Assembly: GCF_002954775.1 (NCBI RefSeq)
Contig: NZ_KZ672952.1
Span: 248,001-312,000 of the forward strand
Length of the DNA: 64,000 nt
Direction of reading: 5' to 3'
DNA from: Streptomyces geranii
GTDB taxonomy: Bacteria > Actinomycetota > Actinomycetes > Streptomycetales > Streptomycetaceae
The translations under genes and the position numbers were made by a program. Shown here in pieces: positions 1 through 9,046 of the stretch. The number at the start of each line of letters is the position of its first letter. The first letter of the stretch is position 1. The notes beneath the pieces are model-generated. The model saw only the letters and a program-made list of their open reading frames with translations. It made no database searches and was not told where the DNA came from.

Positions 1-1254
1 CTGGAGAAGCTGCTGCGCAAGGCTCTGGCGCAGCGGCCCGAGTGCGAACTGCGGGGCGGAGTCGAGGTCGTCGGCATCGACCAGAACGGCGAGGGTCCCG
101 TCCGGGTGAGCCTGCATCGCGACGACGGGGAGAGTCCCGAGTACCTGGAGGCGGAGGCCGTCCTCGGCTGCGACGGGGCCGGCAGCCTCACCCGCCAGGT
201 CATCGGGGCCGTATGGGAGGACCTGCGGTTCGAGGAGCGCTGGACCGTCATCGATGTCCGCACGCGCCTGCCAGTCCGCTCCTGGGAGGGTGTCGAGCAG
301 GTCTGCGACCCCACCCGGGCCGCGACGTTCATGCGGATAGGTGCGGACCGCTACCGCTGGGAGTTCCGCCTGCGTGACGGGGAAGAGCTCGATGCCCGAC
401 GGGTACGGGAGCTGATCGCTCCGTGGGTGGAAGCGGCGGACGACAGCGACGTCGAAGTGATCCGGCAGGCCGAATACACCTTCCGGGCCCGTGTCGCCGA
501 CCGCTGGCGCCAGGGGCGCGTCTTCTTGCTCGGCGACGCCGCCCACCTCACCCCGCCGTTCATCGGCCAGGGCCTGTGCACGGGCATGCGCGACGCGTAC
601 AACCTCACGTGGAAGCTCGGCCGCGTCCTCCGAAAGGGCGCCGATGAACGTCTTTTGGACACCTACGAGAGTGAACGCAAGCCGCACGCCCGGCACATGA
701 TCCGCCTCGCCGTCGCGATGGGCTGGGCCATGACCGGGGGCCAAGGTGCTGCCGCCACGCTGCGCCGGAGCGTCGTGAGCGCGGCCTGCCGACTACCCGC
801 CCTGCGGAAGGCGGCGGGCCGCGACCCGAGTCCGGCCCTGAGCCGGAGCGCCCTCGTACGACGGCGCGCCCACCTGGGCGGTCGGGACCTGGCGGGCTCG
901 TCCTGTCCGCAGCCCTGGGTGAACGTCGACGCCGGTCGGGTCCGACTCGACGAGCTGCTCGGCGACAGCTTCGCCGTCCTCAGTGCCGTCCCTGCCGCGC
1001 CTTGGCTGCGGGCCGTCGCCGAGGCGATCGGCGCACGGATCGTCGCCACCGACGACCTCGGTGACGACGGGGCCCTTGCCGCATGGTTGCGCGACGGCCG
1101 GGCGGACGCCGTACTGCTGCGCCCGGACCGCGTCGTGCTGGACGTCGTCCCGCAGGGCTCAGCCGACTTCACGGACACCGTCGCCTGGGCGCCGCTGCTG
1201 TGCACCACCCGGTTCCCGTCCCCCACCGACCCACTTGCCACCGCCCCCTGTTGA
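1..1254 (+). CDS. FAD-dependent aromatic monooxygenase (MhpA/PheA-like), 5' end outside window
   Basis: The reading frame is open from base 1, so the N-terminal FAD Rossmann part lies upstream. The visible part has the second FAD-binding motif GDAAHLTPPFIGQGLCTGM and the following DAYNLTWKL, typical of flavoprotein hydroxylases of the 3-(3-hydroxyphenyl)propionate hydroxylase type. These use NAD(P)H and O2 to hydroxylate aromatic rings. The C-terminal ~130 residues resemble the thioredoxin-like tail of this family. Its stop codon overlaps the ribosome binding site of the acetoacetyl-CoA synthetase gene, so the two are probably co-transcribed. The exact substrate cannot be read from the sequence. 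Confidence 0.88.
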   Translation: MEKLLRKALAQRPECELRGGVEVVGIDQNGEGPVRVSLHRDDGESPEYLEAEAVLGCDGAGSLTRQVIGAVWEDLRFEERWTVIDVRTRLPVRSWEGVEQVCDPTRAATFMRIGADRYRWEFRLRDGEELDARRVRELIAPWVEAADDSDVEVIRQAEYTFRARVADRWRQGRVFLLGDAAHLTPPFIGQGLCTGMRDAYNLTWKLGRVLRKGADERLLDTYESERKPHARHMIRLAVAMGWAMTGGQGAAATLRRSVVSAACRLPALRKAAGRDPSPALSRSALVRRRAHLGGRDLAGSSCPQPWVNVDAGRVRLDELLGDSFAVLSAVPAAPWLRAVAEAIGARIVATDDLGDDGALAAWLRDGRADAVLLRPDRVVLDVVPQGSADFTDTVAWAPLLCTTRFPSPTDPLATAPC

Positions 1255-1267
1255 GGAGCGCATCGCG

Positions 1268-3283
1268 ATGACCAGTGCACAGCTCACCCCGCCCGGGAAG
1301 CCCTTCTGGGCCTTCGACCCGGAAGCCACCACCACCAGCCGGATCGCGGAGTTCGGTCGCTGGGTCACCCAGCACCGGGGTGTCCAAGTCGCTTACGACC
1401 ACACCGACTACGCCGCCCTGCACCGCTGGTCCGTCACCGACCTGGAGGGGTTCTGGAGTTCGGTGTGGGAGTACTTCGACGTCGACACGGCCACCCCGTA
1501 CGAGCAAGTTCTGGAGGAGGAGAGGATGCCGGGCGCCCGCTGGTTCCCCGGCGCCACCCTCAACTACGCCCACCACGCCCTGCGTCACCTCCGCAACGAC
1601 CGGCCCGCGATCATCGCGCTGGACGAGTCCGGCGCAGGCTACGAGGTGTCCGGGGAGCAGTTGCGCGCCCAGGTCGCCTCGGTCGCCGCCACTCTGCGCG
1701 ACCTGGGCGTCGGCCAGGGCGACCGGGTCGTCGGCTATCTCCCCAACACCCCGCACGCCATCGTCGCGTTCCTCGCCGCCGCGAGCCTCGGTGCCGTCTG
1801 GTCGGTGTGCGGCCAGGACTACGCCCCCAAGGCCGCCGCCGATCGCTTCGCTCAGTTGGAGCCCACGGTCCTCATCGCGGCCGACGGCTACCTCTTCAAC
1901 AGTGCCACCCACGACCGCCGCGCAGCCGTACTCGAACTTGCCCGCGCTCTGCCCACCCTCAAGGCCACCGTCCTGGTGGACCATGTGGGGCTGCCCTGGC
2001 CTCACGACAACTACCCGGCGATCAACCTCACGTGGGAGGACGCGTCCACCCGCAGCGAGCAACTCGTCTGCACCCCGGTGCCGTTCGACCACCCGCTGTG
2101 GATCCTGTTCTCCTCCGGCACCACCGGCCCGCCCAAGGGCATCGCCCACGGTCATGGTGGCATCCTGCTGGAACACCTCAAGACCCTGGGTCTTCAGTCC
2201 GACCTCGGCCCCGGCGACCGCTTCCTCTGGTACACCACCACCCACTGGATGATGTGGAACCTGGCGGTCTCCACACTCCTGACCGGAGCGGCCACCTGCA
2301 CATACGACGGCAGCCCGGCGCCGCTCACCCGGCCGGACGTGCTGTGGGAACTGGCCGCCCGGCACCGCGTCACACTCTTCGGCACAAGCCCCCAATATCT
2401 GTTGGCCATGGCCAAGTTCGATATCGACCCGTCCGTCCACGATCTCTCGTCCGTCCGCGCCGTCGGCTGCACCGGTTCCACCCTGCCCGCCTCCGCCTAC
2501 CCCTGGGTCCGCGCCCACGTGGGCGAACGCGTCCAACTCGCCTCCAGCACCGGCGGCACGGACATCGCCTCCGGCTTCGCCGGCAGCGCCCCCACGACTT
2601 CCGTCTGGGCGGGCGAGCTGTCCGCCCCGAACCTGGGGGTCGCCCTGGCCGCGTACGACGCCGAGGGCCACCCGGTGGTCGACCAGGTCGGCGAGCTGGT
2701 CGTCACCCGTCCCATGCCGTCCATGCCGCTGTACTTCTGGAACGACCCCGACGGCAGCCGCTACCGGGACGCCTACTTCACCACCTACTCGGGGGTGTGG
2801 CGGCACGGCGACTGGATCACCCTCACCTCCCATGGCTCGGTGATCGTCCACGGACGCTCCGACTCCACCCTCAACCGCAACGGCGTCCGCCTGGGCAGCG
2901 CCGACATCCACGACGTCGTCGAACACCTCCCGGAGATCACCGAGGCTCTGGTCATCGGCGCGGAGGAACCGGAGGGCGGCTACTGGATGCCCCTGTTCGT
3001 GGTCCCGGCAGCCGGAGTGATCCTGGACGACGCCCTGCGGGACAGGATCCGCCACGCCATCCGCACCGGCGCCTCACCCCGTCACGTGCCCGACGAGATC
3101 CTCGCCGTCCCGGGCATCCCCCATACGCGCACCGGCAAGAAACTCGAAGTCCCCGTCAAACGCCTTCTCCAAGGCGCCCCCGCCGAGCAGGTCGTCAGCC
3201 CCGCGACCGTCGACAGCCCTGAGCTCCTCGCCCATTTCATCCGTCTGGGCGCGGAACGCCGGAGCGCGCGCAGCAGCACCTGA
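1268..3283 (+). CDS. acetoacetyl-CoA synthetase (acetoacetate-CoA ligase)
   Basis: This 671-residue protein is close to the usual ~650 residues of acetoacetate-CoA ligases of the ANL adenylating superfamily. The AMP-binding P-loop-like motif ILFSSGTTGPPKGIAHGHGG is near residue 280. The C-terminal hinge and lysine region (GRSDSTLNRNGVRLGSADIH, later HTRTGKKLEVPVKR) is intact. The N-terminal FWSSVWEYFDV segment is typical of the acetyl/acetoacetyl-CoA synthetase group. It would activate acetoacetate (or a similar 3-oxo acid) to the CoA ester in the cytoplasm. The frame is open much further upstream, but ATG 1268 is chosen because GAGGAG lies 7-12 bases before it and the upstream frame overlaps the monooxygenase gene. 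Confidence 0.93.
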   Translation: MTSAQLTPPGKPFWAFDPEATTTSRIAEFGRWVTQHRGVQVAYDHTDYAALHRWSVTDLEGFWSSVWEYFDVDTATPYEQVLEEERMPGARWFPGATLNYAHHALRHLRNDRPAIIALDESGAGYEVSGEQLRAQVASVAATLRDLGVGQGDRVVGYLPNTPHAIVAFLAAASLGAVWSVCGQDYAPKAAADRFAQLEPTVLIAADGYLFNSATHDRRAAVLELARALPTLKATVLVDHVGLPWPHDNYPAINLTWEDASTRSEQLVCTPVPFDHPLWILFSSGTTGPPKGIAHGHGGILLEHLKTLGLQSDLGPGDRFLWYTTTHWMMWNLAVSTLLTGAATCTYDGSPAPLTRPDVLWELAARHRVTLFGTSPQYLLAMAKFDIDPSVHDLSSVRAVGCTGSTLPASAYPWVRAHVGERVQLASSTGGTDIASGFAGSAPTTSVWAGELSAPNLGVALAAYDAEGHPVVDQVGELVVTRPMPSMPLYFWNDPDGSRYRDAYFTTYSGVWRHGDWITLTSHGSVIVHGRSDSTLNRNGVRLGSADIHDVVEHLPEITEALVIGAEEPEGGYWMPLFVVPAAGVILDDALRDRIRHAIRTGASPRHVPDEILAVPGIPHTRTGKKLEVPVKRLLQGAPAEQVVSPATVDSPELLAHFIRLGAERRSARSST

Positions 3284-3542
3284 TCCCACCGCCCGGACCG
3301 CGGCACGGTGTGCGCCGACCCTGCGCTCGGGTACGGTGGCGCGGCCGATGAACGGCGCCCTCGGCATAGACCGGTGGTAACGCTGCCGTCGTCACCCGAG
3401 ACCTGCCACGACCGGAAATCCGACCACGCGCCATGGCTGGTCACGAACCCGCGGGATTCCCTGACCCGGGACGGCCGTTGAGTACGGCCTCTTCTCTCCC
3501 GCCGGCACGGACGCCGGACACCGGAACAGACAGGCTCCTCGC

Positions 3543-4088
3543 TCATGGCCGAACGGCGAGCCGGCTTTGGAGACCGTCGAGGATCACCTGAAGGCCGAAG
3601 GCCAGATCGCCGCCGGTCGATTCGGTGGGTCCGCCCTCGTTCGCGTCGAGGGCGGTGCCGAGCACGAAGGTCAGCACGGTCTTCATCGCCTGCTCCGCTT
3701 CCCGCCCGGTGAACCCGGCGGCTCGGCAGACGGCGAGCAGGTGGTCGTCGTGGTGGGCTCGGCCGGGGATGTACAGGGGATGGCAACTCATGGCCGGTAC
3801 GAGCCACGGATGCCGCAAGGTCATCGCGTGCAGTTCGTTGGCCATGGCCGTGACCGCCGCCCGCCATCCGCTCTCGTGCGGGTCGGGCAGCCGTATCTCT
3901 CCCCATACCGCGTCGGCAGCCAGTACGAGGATTTCCTCCTTGTCCTTGACGTGCCAGTAGACAGCCGCCGCGGTGGAACCGAGGCGGTTGCCGAGCTGCC
4001 GCATGCTCAGCCCGTCGACTCCTACGGTGTCCAGCAGCCCGACGGCTGCCCGGACGATCTGCTCCCGGCTCAGGTTGTTGCGTGGCAT
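3543..4088 (-). CDS. TetR/AcrR family transcriptional regulator
   Basis: This 181-residue protein has an N-terminal TetR helix-turn-helix (LSMRQLGNRLGSTAAAVYWHVKDKEE, roughly residues 24-49). The C-terminal half resembles the tetracyclin-repressor-like TetR_C domain. It likely represses a nearby gene and is released by a small ligand. ATG 4088 is preceded by GAGGAG at good spacing. It converges on the acetoacetyl-CoA synthetase gene and its target is not obvious. The aldo/keto reductase gene immediately upstream on the same strand is one candidate. Confidence 0.87.
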   Translation of the reverse strand: MPRNNLSREQIVRAAVGLLDTVGVDGLSMRQLGNRLGSTAAAVYWHVKDKEEILVLAADAVWGEIRLPDPHESGWRAAVTAMANELHAMTLRHPWLVPAMSCHPLYIPGRAHHDDHLLAVCRAAGFTGREAEQAMKTVLTFVLGTALDANEGGPTESTGGDLAFGLQVILDGLQSRLAVRP

Positions 4089-4289
4089 CCGGACGCTCCT
4101 CGTTCGCCGACCTCAACCGCCTGCGCCGGCGCGGTGGTCGCGGCCCACCGACGGCCGATGGTAGGCCGCTGTCGCCCCGGTCTGCCACCCGGCACCCAGG
4201 GGGCAAGCTCGCTCCCGTCCCCTGACGGTCGGCACTGACCAGCGTCGGCCTCAGTCGGCTTCAACACGTCGAGGAGGCCCCCACCCGCG

Positions 4290-5303
4290 TCAGGCGGAGT
4301 GACCGTGACTGTTCGGCCTGGGGCTGACGCCGGATGTCCAGTTGTCCGCCATGTGCTCCCGCTCGCCGAGCACGGTGACGGCGTCGAGCCGCGCCATGTC
4401 GTCAGCGGTGAGTGCGACGTCGGCCGCCCGGGTGTTCTGTTCGAGGTAGGCGATGCGCCGAGTGCCGGGTATCGGGACGACATCGGGCGCCTTGGCGAGC
4501 AGCCAGGCCAATGACACCTGCCCGGGGGTGGCCTTGTGGGCCGTTGCGATGTCCCGCACGACGTCGAGGGTGGTGAGGTTCTTGTCAAGCGTTCCTTCGG
4601 CGTACTGGGGCATCGTGCGTCGCCAGTCGTTCTCCGCAAGGTCGTTTCGCGAGGTGATGGCGCCGGTCAGCGCGCCACGGCCGAGCGGGCTGTAGGGCAC
4701 GACGCTGATGCCCAGTTCCTGAGCCAGGGGAAAGATCTCGGCTTCGATGTCACGCGCCCACAGGGACCATTCGGTCTCCACCGCCGTGATGGGGTGTACC
4801 GCATGCGCCCGGCGGATCGTGTCGGGGGCGGCCTCGGACAACCCGAGGTGCCGGACCTTGCCCTCGGTGACGAGTTCGGCCATCGCACCGACGGTCTCCT
4901 CGATCGGCAGGCCGGGGTCGACACGGTGCAGGTAGTACAGGTCGACGTAATCGGTCTTCAGCAGTGTGAGGGAGCGTTCGATGCGTTCGCGCATGTAGGC
5001 GGGAGTGCCGTTCATGACGGGGGGATTCCCGCCCATCGGCGGAGTCACGATGCCGAACTTGGTGGCGAGTACGACGGACTCGCGGCGCCCGGTCAGCGCA
5101 CGGCCGAGGATCTGCTCGCTGTCACCGTAGATGTCAGCGGTGTCGAGCAGGGTGACACCGAGATCCAGCGCCCGGCTGATCAGGTCTTCGGGGGAGTCTG
5201 TGCCGGTGGCCGCCTGGCCGTAGGCCGCCGCGTAGCCCATGGCGCCGAAGCCCACGGCTCCGACTGTGAGGCGCCCGCCGAGAGTGCGGCTGGGGATGCT
5301 CAT
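4290..5303 (-). CDS. aldo/keto reductase
   Basis: This 337-residue TIM-barrel oxidoreductase is of normal length for the family. The catalytic tetrad can be placed: Asp and Tyr in [16 protein letters not shown], Lys in VLATKFGI, and His in [10 protein letters not shown]. It should reduce carbonyls, or oxidise alcohols or sugars, with NADPH in the cytoplasm. ATG 5303 has GAAGGA upstream. It is the last gene of a minus-strand run with two SDR enzymes and glycoside hydrolases, which suggests work on a sugar or aglycone released by those hydrolases. That role is an inference. Confidence 0.9.
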   Translation of the reverse strand: MSIPSRTLGGRLTVGAVGFGAMGYAAAYGQAATGTDSPEDLISRALDLGVTLLDTADIYGDSEQILGRALTGRRESVVLATKFGIVTPPMGGNPPVMNGTPAYMRERIERSLTLLKTDYVDLYYLHRVDPGLPIEETVGAMAELVTEGKVRHLGLSEAAPDTIRRAHAVHPITAVETEWSLWARDIEAEIFPLAQELGISVVPYSPLGRGALTGAITSRNDLAENDWRRTMPQYAEGTLDKNLTTLDVVRDIATAHKATPGQVSLAWLLAKAPDVVPIPGTRRIAYLEQNTRAADVALTADDMARLDAVTVLGEREHMADNWTSGVSPRPNSHGHSA

Positions 5304-5482
5304 TCTGTGTCCTTCGTTGATTTTGGGCTCGCCGAGGAGGGTGGCCTCGGACGAGGACCGGGTCGGGGCAGGATCCCGGAGCGATCGGTCGGGCGGACGG
5401 TGGGCGTCCCGCGCCGCTGTCGGCGTTGGATCCGGTCAAGCGCGCCGCGACGCCTTCACCCCCGACCCGCTGATCATGATTC

Positions 5483-6262
5483 TTAGGCGTTGATCAGGCC
5501 CCCGCCGTCCGCATGAAGGTTCTGCCCTGTGATCCACCGACTGTCGTCCGACGCCAGAAAGACGGTCACCGGTGCGACGTCCTCGTAGGGGTTGCCGACG
5601 CGACCGAACGGGTTGTTCACGAAACTCTTCTCGATGTGTTCGCGCGTCTGGGGTTCCATCCAGTCGAGCCCACCGGAGATGTTGTCCGTCATGCCATTGG
5701 GACACAGCGTGTTGACGCGAATCCTGTACTGTCCCCATTCCCTCGCCACGACGCGCGACAGCCCTCGAACCGCCTCCTTCGACGCCGCGTACGGTGCGTA
5801 CAACGCGTCGCCCATCACACCCGCTTCCGAGGCGAAGTTGATGATGGACGAACCAGCTCCGGGCTTGTCGCGCAGGTAGGGAAAACAGAGCTTCATGAGG
5901 TGCCAGTAGGCGTACACGGAGCTGCGCATCTCGACATCGAGATCGTCGATGGTCTTCTCGAGGAACGGGGCCGGGACGGTGATGGTGTGCGCGTTGTTGA
6001 CGAGTACGTCGATGGTGCCGAACTTCTCGACGGTCGCGGCCACGAACGTGGACAGCGCATCGTGGTCCATGATGTCGGTCGGCATCGCCAAGACCTCGGC
6101 TCCCCGGTCCTCGCAGAGCTTCCGGGTCGCGGAGAGCTTGCTCTCGGTCCTCGCGCATATCGCGAGGCTGGCGCCCTCTTCGGCCATCCGGATCGCCTGC
6201 TGCTTGCCCAGGCCCGAGGAGGCTCCGGTGAGCAACACGATCTTCCCGTCCAGCTTTCCCAT
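5483..6262 (-). CDS. SDR family NAD(P)-dependent oxidoreductase
   Basis: This 259-residue classical short-chain dehydrogenase has the cofactor motif TGASSGLGKQQA near residue 12, the structural VNNAHT segment, and the active-site YAASK motif (in YAPYAASKEAV). The C-terminal DGGG is typical of the 3-oxoacyl-ACP-reductase-like branch. ATG 6262 (MGKLDGK) has AAGGAAG just before it and is preferred to the in-frame ATG at 6280. It lies 63 bases downstream of a second SDR gene in the glycoside operon. The substrate is unknown. Confidence 0.9.
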   Translation of the reverse strand: MGKLDGKIVLLTGASSGLGKQQAIRMAEEGASLAICARTESKLSATRKLCEDRGAEVLAMPTDIMDHDALSTFVAATVEKFGTIDVLVNNAHTITVPAPFLEKTIDDLDVEMRSSVYAYWHLMKLCFPYLRDKPGAGSSIINFASEAGVMGDALYAPYAASKEAVRGLSRVVAREWGQYRIRVNTLCPNGMTDNISGGLDWMEPQTREHIEKSFVNNPFGRVGNPYEDVAPVTVFLASDDSRWITGQNLHADGGGLINA

Positions 6263-6325
6263 GTTTCTTCCTTCTTGCATCGAGAGGTTGATGGCAATCG
6301 GCTGTATTTCGGTGCCCAGCAGCGG

Positions 6326-7093
6326 TCAGGTGCGCATCGTGGTTCCGCCGTCGACGCAGAGGATCTGTCCGGTTGTCCATGCGGCGAGGTCGGACAGGAG
6401 AAAGGCCACCGTGGCACCGATGTCCTCGGGCCGGCCGTGGCGCGGCGCCGGAGTGCTCGCGAGGATCATGTCGCGGAACTCTTCGGGCAGGTTGCGTTCG
6501 GTCTGCTGGGTCATGACCAGGCCGGGGGCGACCCCGTTGCAACGAACGCTGTCCTTTCCGTAGCGGCGGGCGACATGGCGGGTGAGTGCACCGATGCCGG
6601 CCTTGGTCGCCGAGTAGGCGACCTTGTCGGGCATCCCGGCGTAGACCGCGCCGGACAGAGCGTTGACCACGGATCCGCCACCGCCGGCGATCAGGTGGGG
6701 CAACGCGTGCTTGAGCGTCAGCAGGTACCCGGTGAGGTTGACGTCGATCGTGCGCTGCCACGCAGCCAGATCGATGCCCGTCACGTCGGTGTCCTTGGCG
6801 ACCTCGTCGGGGTGAATGTTGGCGGCGACGTTGAACAGGCCGTCGATGCGGCCGTATGTGTTGATCGCCAGGTCGATCTGTTGCTTGACCTGGTCCTCGT
6901 CCGCGATGTCGACGACGGTGGCGATGCCCTCGCCGCCGGCGTCCCGGGCAGCCTGGACGGTGGTCTCGGCCGACGCCTCGACGACGTCGCCAACCACGAT
7001 CCGGGCGCCCCCGGCGCCGAGGAACTGCGCGGTGGCGGTGGCGATTCCGCCGGCGCCTGCGAAGACGATGACCTTGTTGTGCAGGCCCTGCAT
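6326..7093 (-). CDS. SDR family NAD(P)-dependent oxidoreductase
   Basis: This 255-residue classical SDR has the N-terminal cofactor motif GAGGIATATAQFL, with the active-site Ser in VVNALSGAVY and the YSATKAGI motif. The end LCVDGGTTM is normal for the family. GGAGGAG precedes ATG 7093. It lies 52 bases after the GH43-type gene and 63 bases before the next SDR gene, so the three are probably one transcript. Two different SDRs together hint at a two-step oxidation or epimerisation of a released product, but this is inference. Confidence 0.9.
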   Translation of the reverse strand: MQGLHNKVIVFAGAGGIATATAQFLGAGGARIVVGDVVEASAETTVQAARDAGGEGIATVVDIADEDQVKQQIDLAINTYGRIDGLFNVAANIHPDEVAKDTDVTGIDLAAWQRTIDVNLTGYLLTLKHALPHLIAGGGGSVVNALSGAVYAGMPDKVAYSATKAGIGALTRHVARRYGKDSVRCNGVAPGLVMTQQTERNLPEEFRDMILASTPAPRHGRPEDIGATVAFLLSDLAAWTTGQILCVDGGTTMRT

Positions 7094-7145
7094 GAGTGAT
7101 CTCCTCCGTGCTTGGTGACGGGTTGGTCGCGTGGCGGGGCGGGCC

Positions 7146-8909
7146 TCAGGTGATCTTGACGACCGGGCCCGGGGTGATGCCGTTCTCGTTGAAGGAGTCG
7201 ACGGCGACCCAGTAGTCGTGTCCCGCGTTCAGACTGCGGAGGTCGAGATCGTTCTGCTCGTAGAGCAGCCAGCTGTGGTAGAGCTTGTCGGGCGCGATGC
7301 CATAGCGGACGTTGTGCCCTTGGGCTGTCTCGCTGGGATCCCACTCGATCCTTGCGGTGAGGTCGTCGACGCGCATCGCTCGGGCAGTGGCGGTTGGTGG
7401 TGCTGCTCCGTCGCCGGTGCCGAAGACACGGAGTCCGCTGATCGAGAAGGGGCCGTCGAAGGGCATCCGGCCGGCCGTCACTCTGATAAGTCGGGCTCTC
7501 CGGGCGGGCTCAAGCACCACGAACGCGTGCGGAGCGTCTTCGCCCGAGCCTCGATTGTCCGAGACGGTGTGCCACTCCTGGCCGTCCGACGAGACCTCGA
7601 TGAGGACCTCGGTCGGATACAGGTCAGGGTAGATGGCTCTCCACGCTCCGGTGAGGTCCTCGCCGTCGGTCCCGTCCGGCGCGTGACTCGCCATGTCCTC
7701 GTCGGCGAGGTTGAGTTGAATCGCCGTGATGGTGCGTTCCTCGCCGAGATCGGTCTGGAGCCACTCTCCGGGCCGCGAGGTTCCGGCGGTCCACCAGGTG
7801 CGGATGTCTTCGTTGACGGCGAGTTCGGGTTCGTGTCCCTCGGCGGACGAGGAGGCGGCCGTCACCGTCCGGAACGACTGCAGCATCCAGCCTGCGAAGG
7901 TTTCCGTCCACGGATCGACGCGGCGGTCGGGTACGAGCGCCGGATAGTCCCCGAAGTTCTGGTTGCAGAAGAGGACACCGTCGGAATCGAAGCCGGCCGG
8001 GAACAGCCCGATGCGCCGTTCGAATTCGTGATGTACCGAGACACGCATGGTGGAGGCGTGCCACCAGTTGCCGTGTTCGTCCTGGAAGGTGCTGCCGTGG
8101 CCGGCTCCGGTGACGAAGCCGCCCGGCTTCGACGAGAACGGGCTGTTCGGCGAGTACTCGAACGGCCCGAGCGGCGAGGATCCGGTGTAATACCCGTTGG
8201 CGTACGTGTTCCATTCCGTGCCTGGTGCGGCGTACTGCAGGTAGTACGTGTCGTTGTGCCTTGTCATCCAGGCGCCCTCGACGAACGGTGCGTCGCCGAG
8301 GTACTGAGCGATGATTTTCGCCCTCTCCGTCAGGGGCTCGGCCTTGACGTGGTTCTCTCCGATCCGCTCCCAGCCATGAAGGTCGGGAGCGCCGCCGAAG
8401 AGGGCGACCGGATCGCCCTCCTTGTCCAGGGTCACCGCGTCGAGGCGGACGCCGGTGATGGGCTCCTTGTTCGAGCAGCCCCAGTAGAAGTAGACGGCGC
8501 CGTCGTCGTCCTGGAAGAAGTGCGGGTCCCAGAAGGGGAATCCTGGGTTCAACACGGTGAAGTCGTCCGCGAGGGGATCCTCGCTGCGAAAGATCGGGCT
8601 GTCGGTCAGCCTGGACGCCGTGACGTAGAGGGCGCCGTTGATCTCCCGCGCGTGGGGAGCGTAGTCGAGGGCCGGCAGCTTCCTGGTCGCCTGGTACTCC
8701 CATGTGAGCAGGTCCGTCGAGTGCCAGAATCCCGCCGACATCGACGCGAAGAGATAGAACCGGCCGCGGTACCGGACGATGGTGGGGTCGGCCGCCTCGC
8801 GGTGCACGGTCCGCTCCGCGCCCATGGGGCGCACGTCCTGGTAGCGGTACGGGATGTTCAGAGGGTTGCAGGTGACGGCTGTCGTGGGGCGGGGGGAGTC
8901 AGAGGTCAT
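7146..8909 (-). CDS. GH43-like glycoside hydrolase with discoidin-like and FN3-like domains, cytoplasmic
   Basis: This 587-residue protein has three visible parts. Residues ~10-330 are a five-bladed propeller glycosidase: Asp in REAADPTIVRYRG, Asp in FPFWDPHFF and Glu in APFVEGAWMTR fit the GH43 acid/base set. Residues ~340-490 look like an F5/8 type C (galactose-binding) domain (SWWTAG-like GEWLQTDLGEERTI). Residues ~500-587 look like fibronectin type III. No signal peptide is present, which is unusual for a multidomain GH43-like enzyme and implies intracellular action on imported glycosides. It sits in an operon with the GH3 and MFS genes. Confidence 0.85.
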   Translation of the reverse strand: MTSDSPRPTTAVTCNPLNIPYRYQDVRPMGAERTVHREAADPTIVRYRGRFYLFASMSAGFWHSTDLLTWEYQATRKLPALDYAPHAREINGALYVTASRLTDSPIFRSEDPLADDFTVLNPGFPFWDPHFFQDDDGAVYFYWGCSNKEPITGVRLDAVTLDKEGDPVALFGGAPDLHGWERIGENHVKAEPLTERAKIIAQYLGDAPFVEGAWMTRHNDTYYLQYAAPGTEWNTYANGYYTGSSPLGPFEYSPNSPFSSKPGGFVTGAGHGSTFQDEHGNWWHASTMRVSVHHEFERRIGLFPAGFDSDGVLFCNQNFGDYPALVPDRRVDPWTETFAGWMLQSFRTVTAASSSAEGHEPELAVNEDIRTWWTAGTSRPGEWLQTDLGEERTITAIQLNLADEDMASHAPDGTDGEDLTGAWRAIYPDLYPTEVLIEVSSDGQEWHTVSDNRGSGEDAPHAFVVLEPARRARLIRVTAGRMPFDGPFSISGLRVFGTGDGAAPPTATARAMRVDDLTARIEWDPSETAQGHNVRYGIAPDKLYHSWLLYEQNDLDLRSLNAGHDYWVAVDSFNENGITPGPVVKIT

Positions 8910-9046
8910 GGGTGCGTGCTTTCTTCCTTGTTCGCGGGAGAGTGCGGCCGTGCTCCCTGGCCGGCCGAAAGGGCGGGGCTGTCGGAGGCGGCAAGGGGCT
9001 TGCCGGTCCGGGCGCGCAGGGTGGAGACCGCTCGTTGACGAGGCGC

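Noticed and set aside
1169..3055. A 628-codon minus-strand open frame opposite the acetoacetyl-CoA synthetase gene
   Set aside because: It is rich in Gly, Val, Arg and Ala without family motifs and mirrors the coding strand, the usual effect of very high GC. The plus-strand gene has clear motifs.
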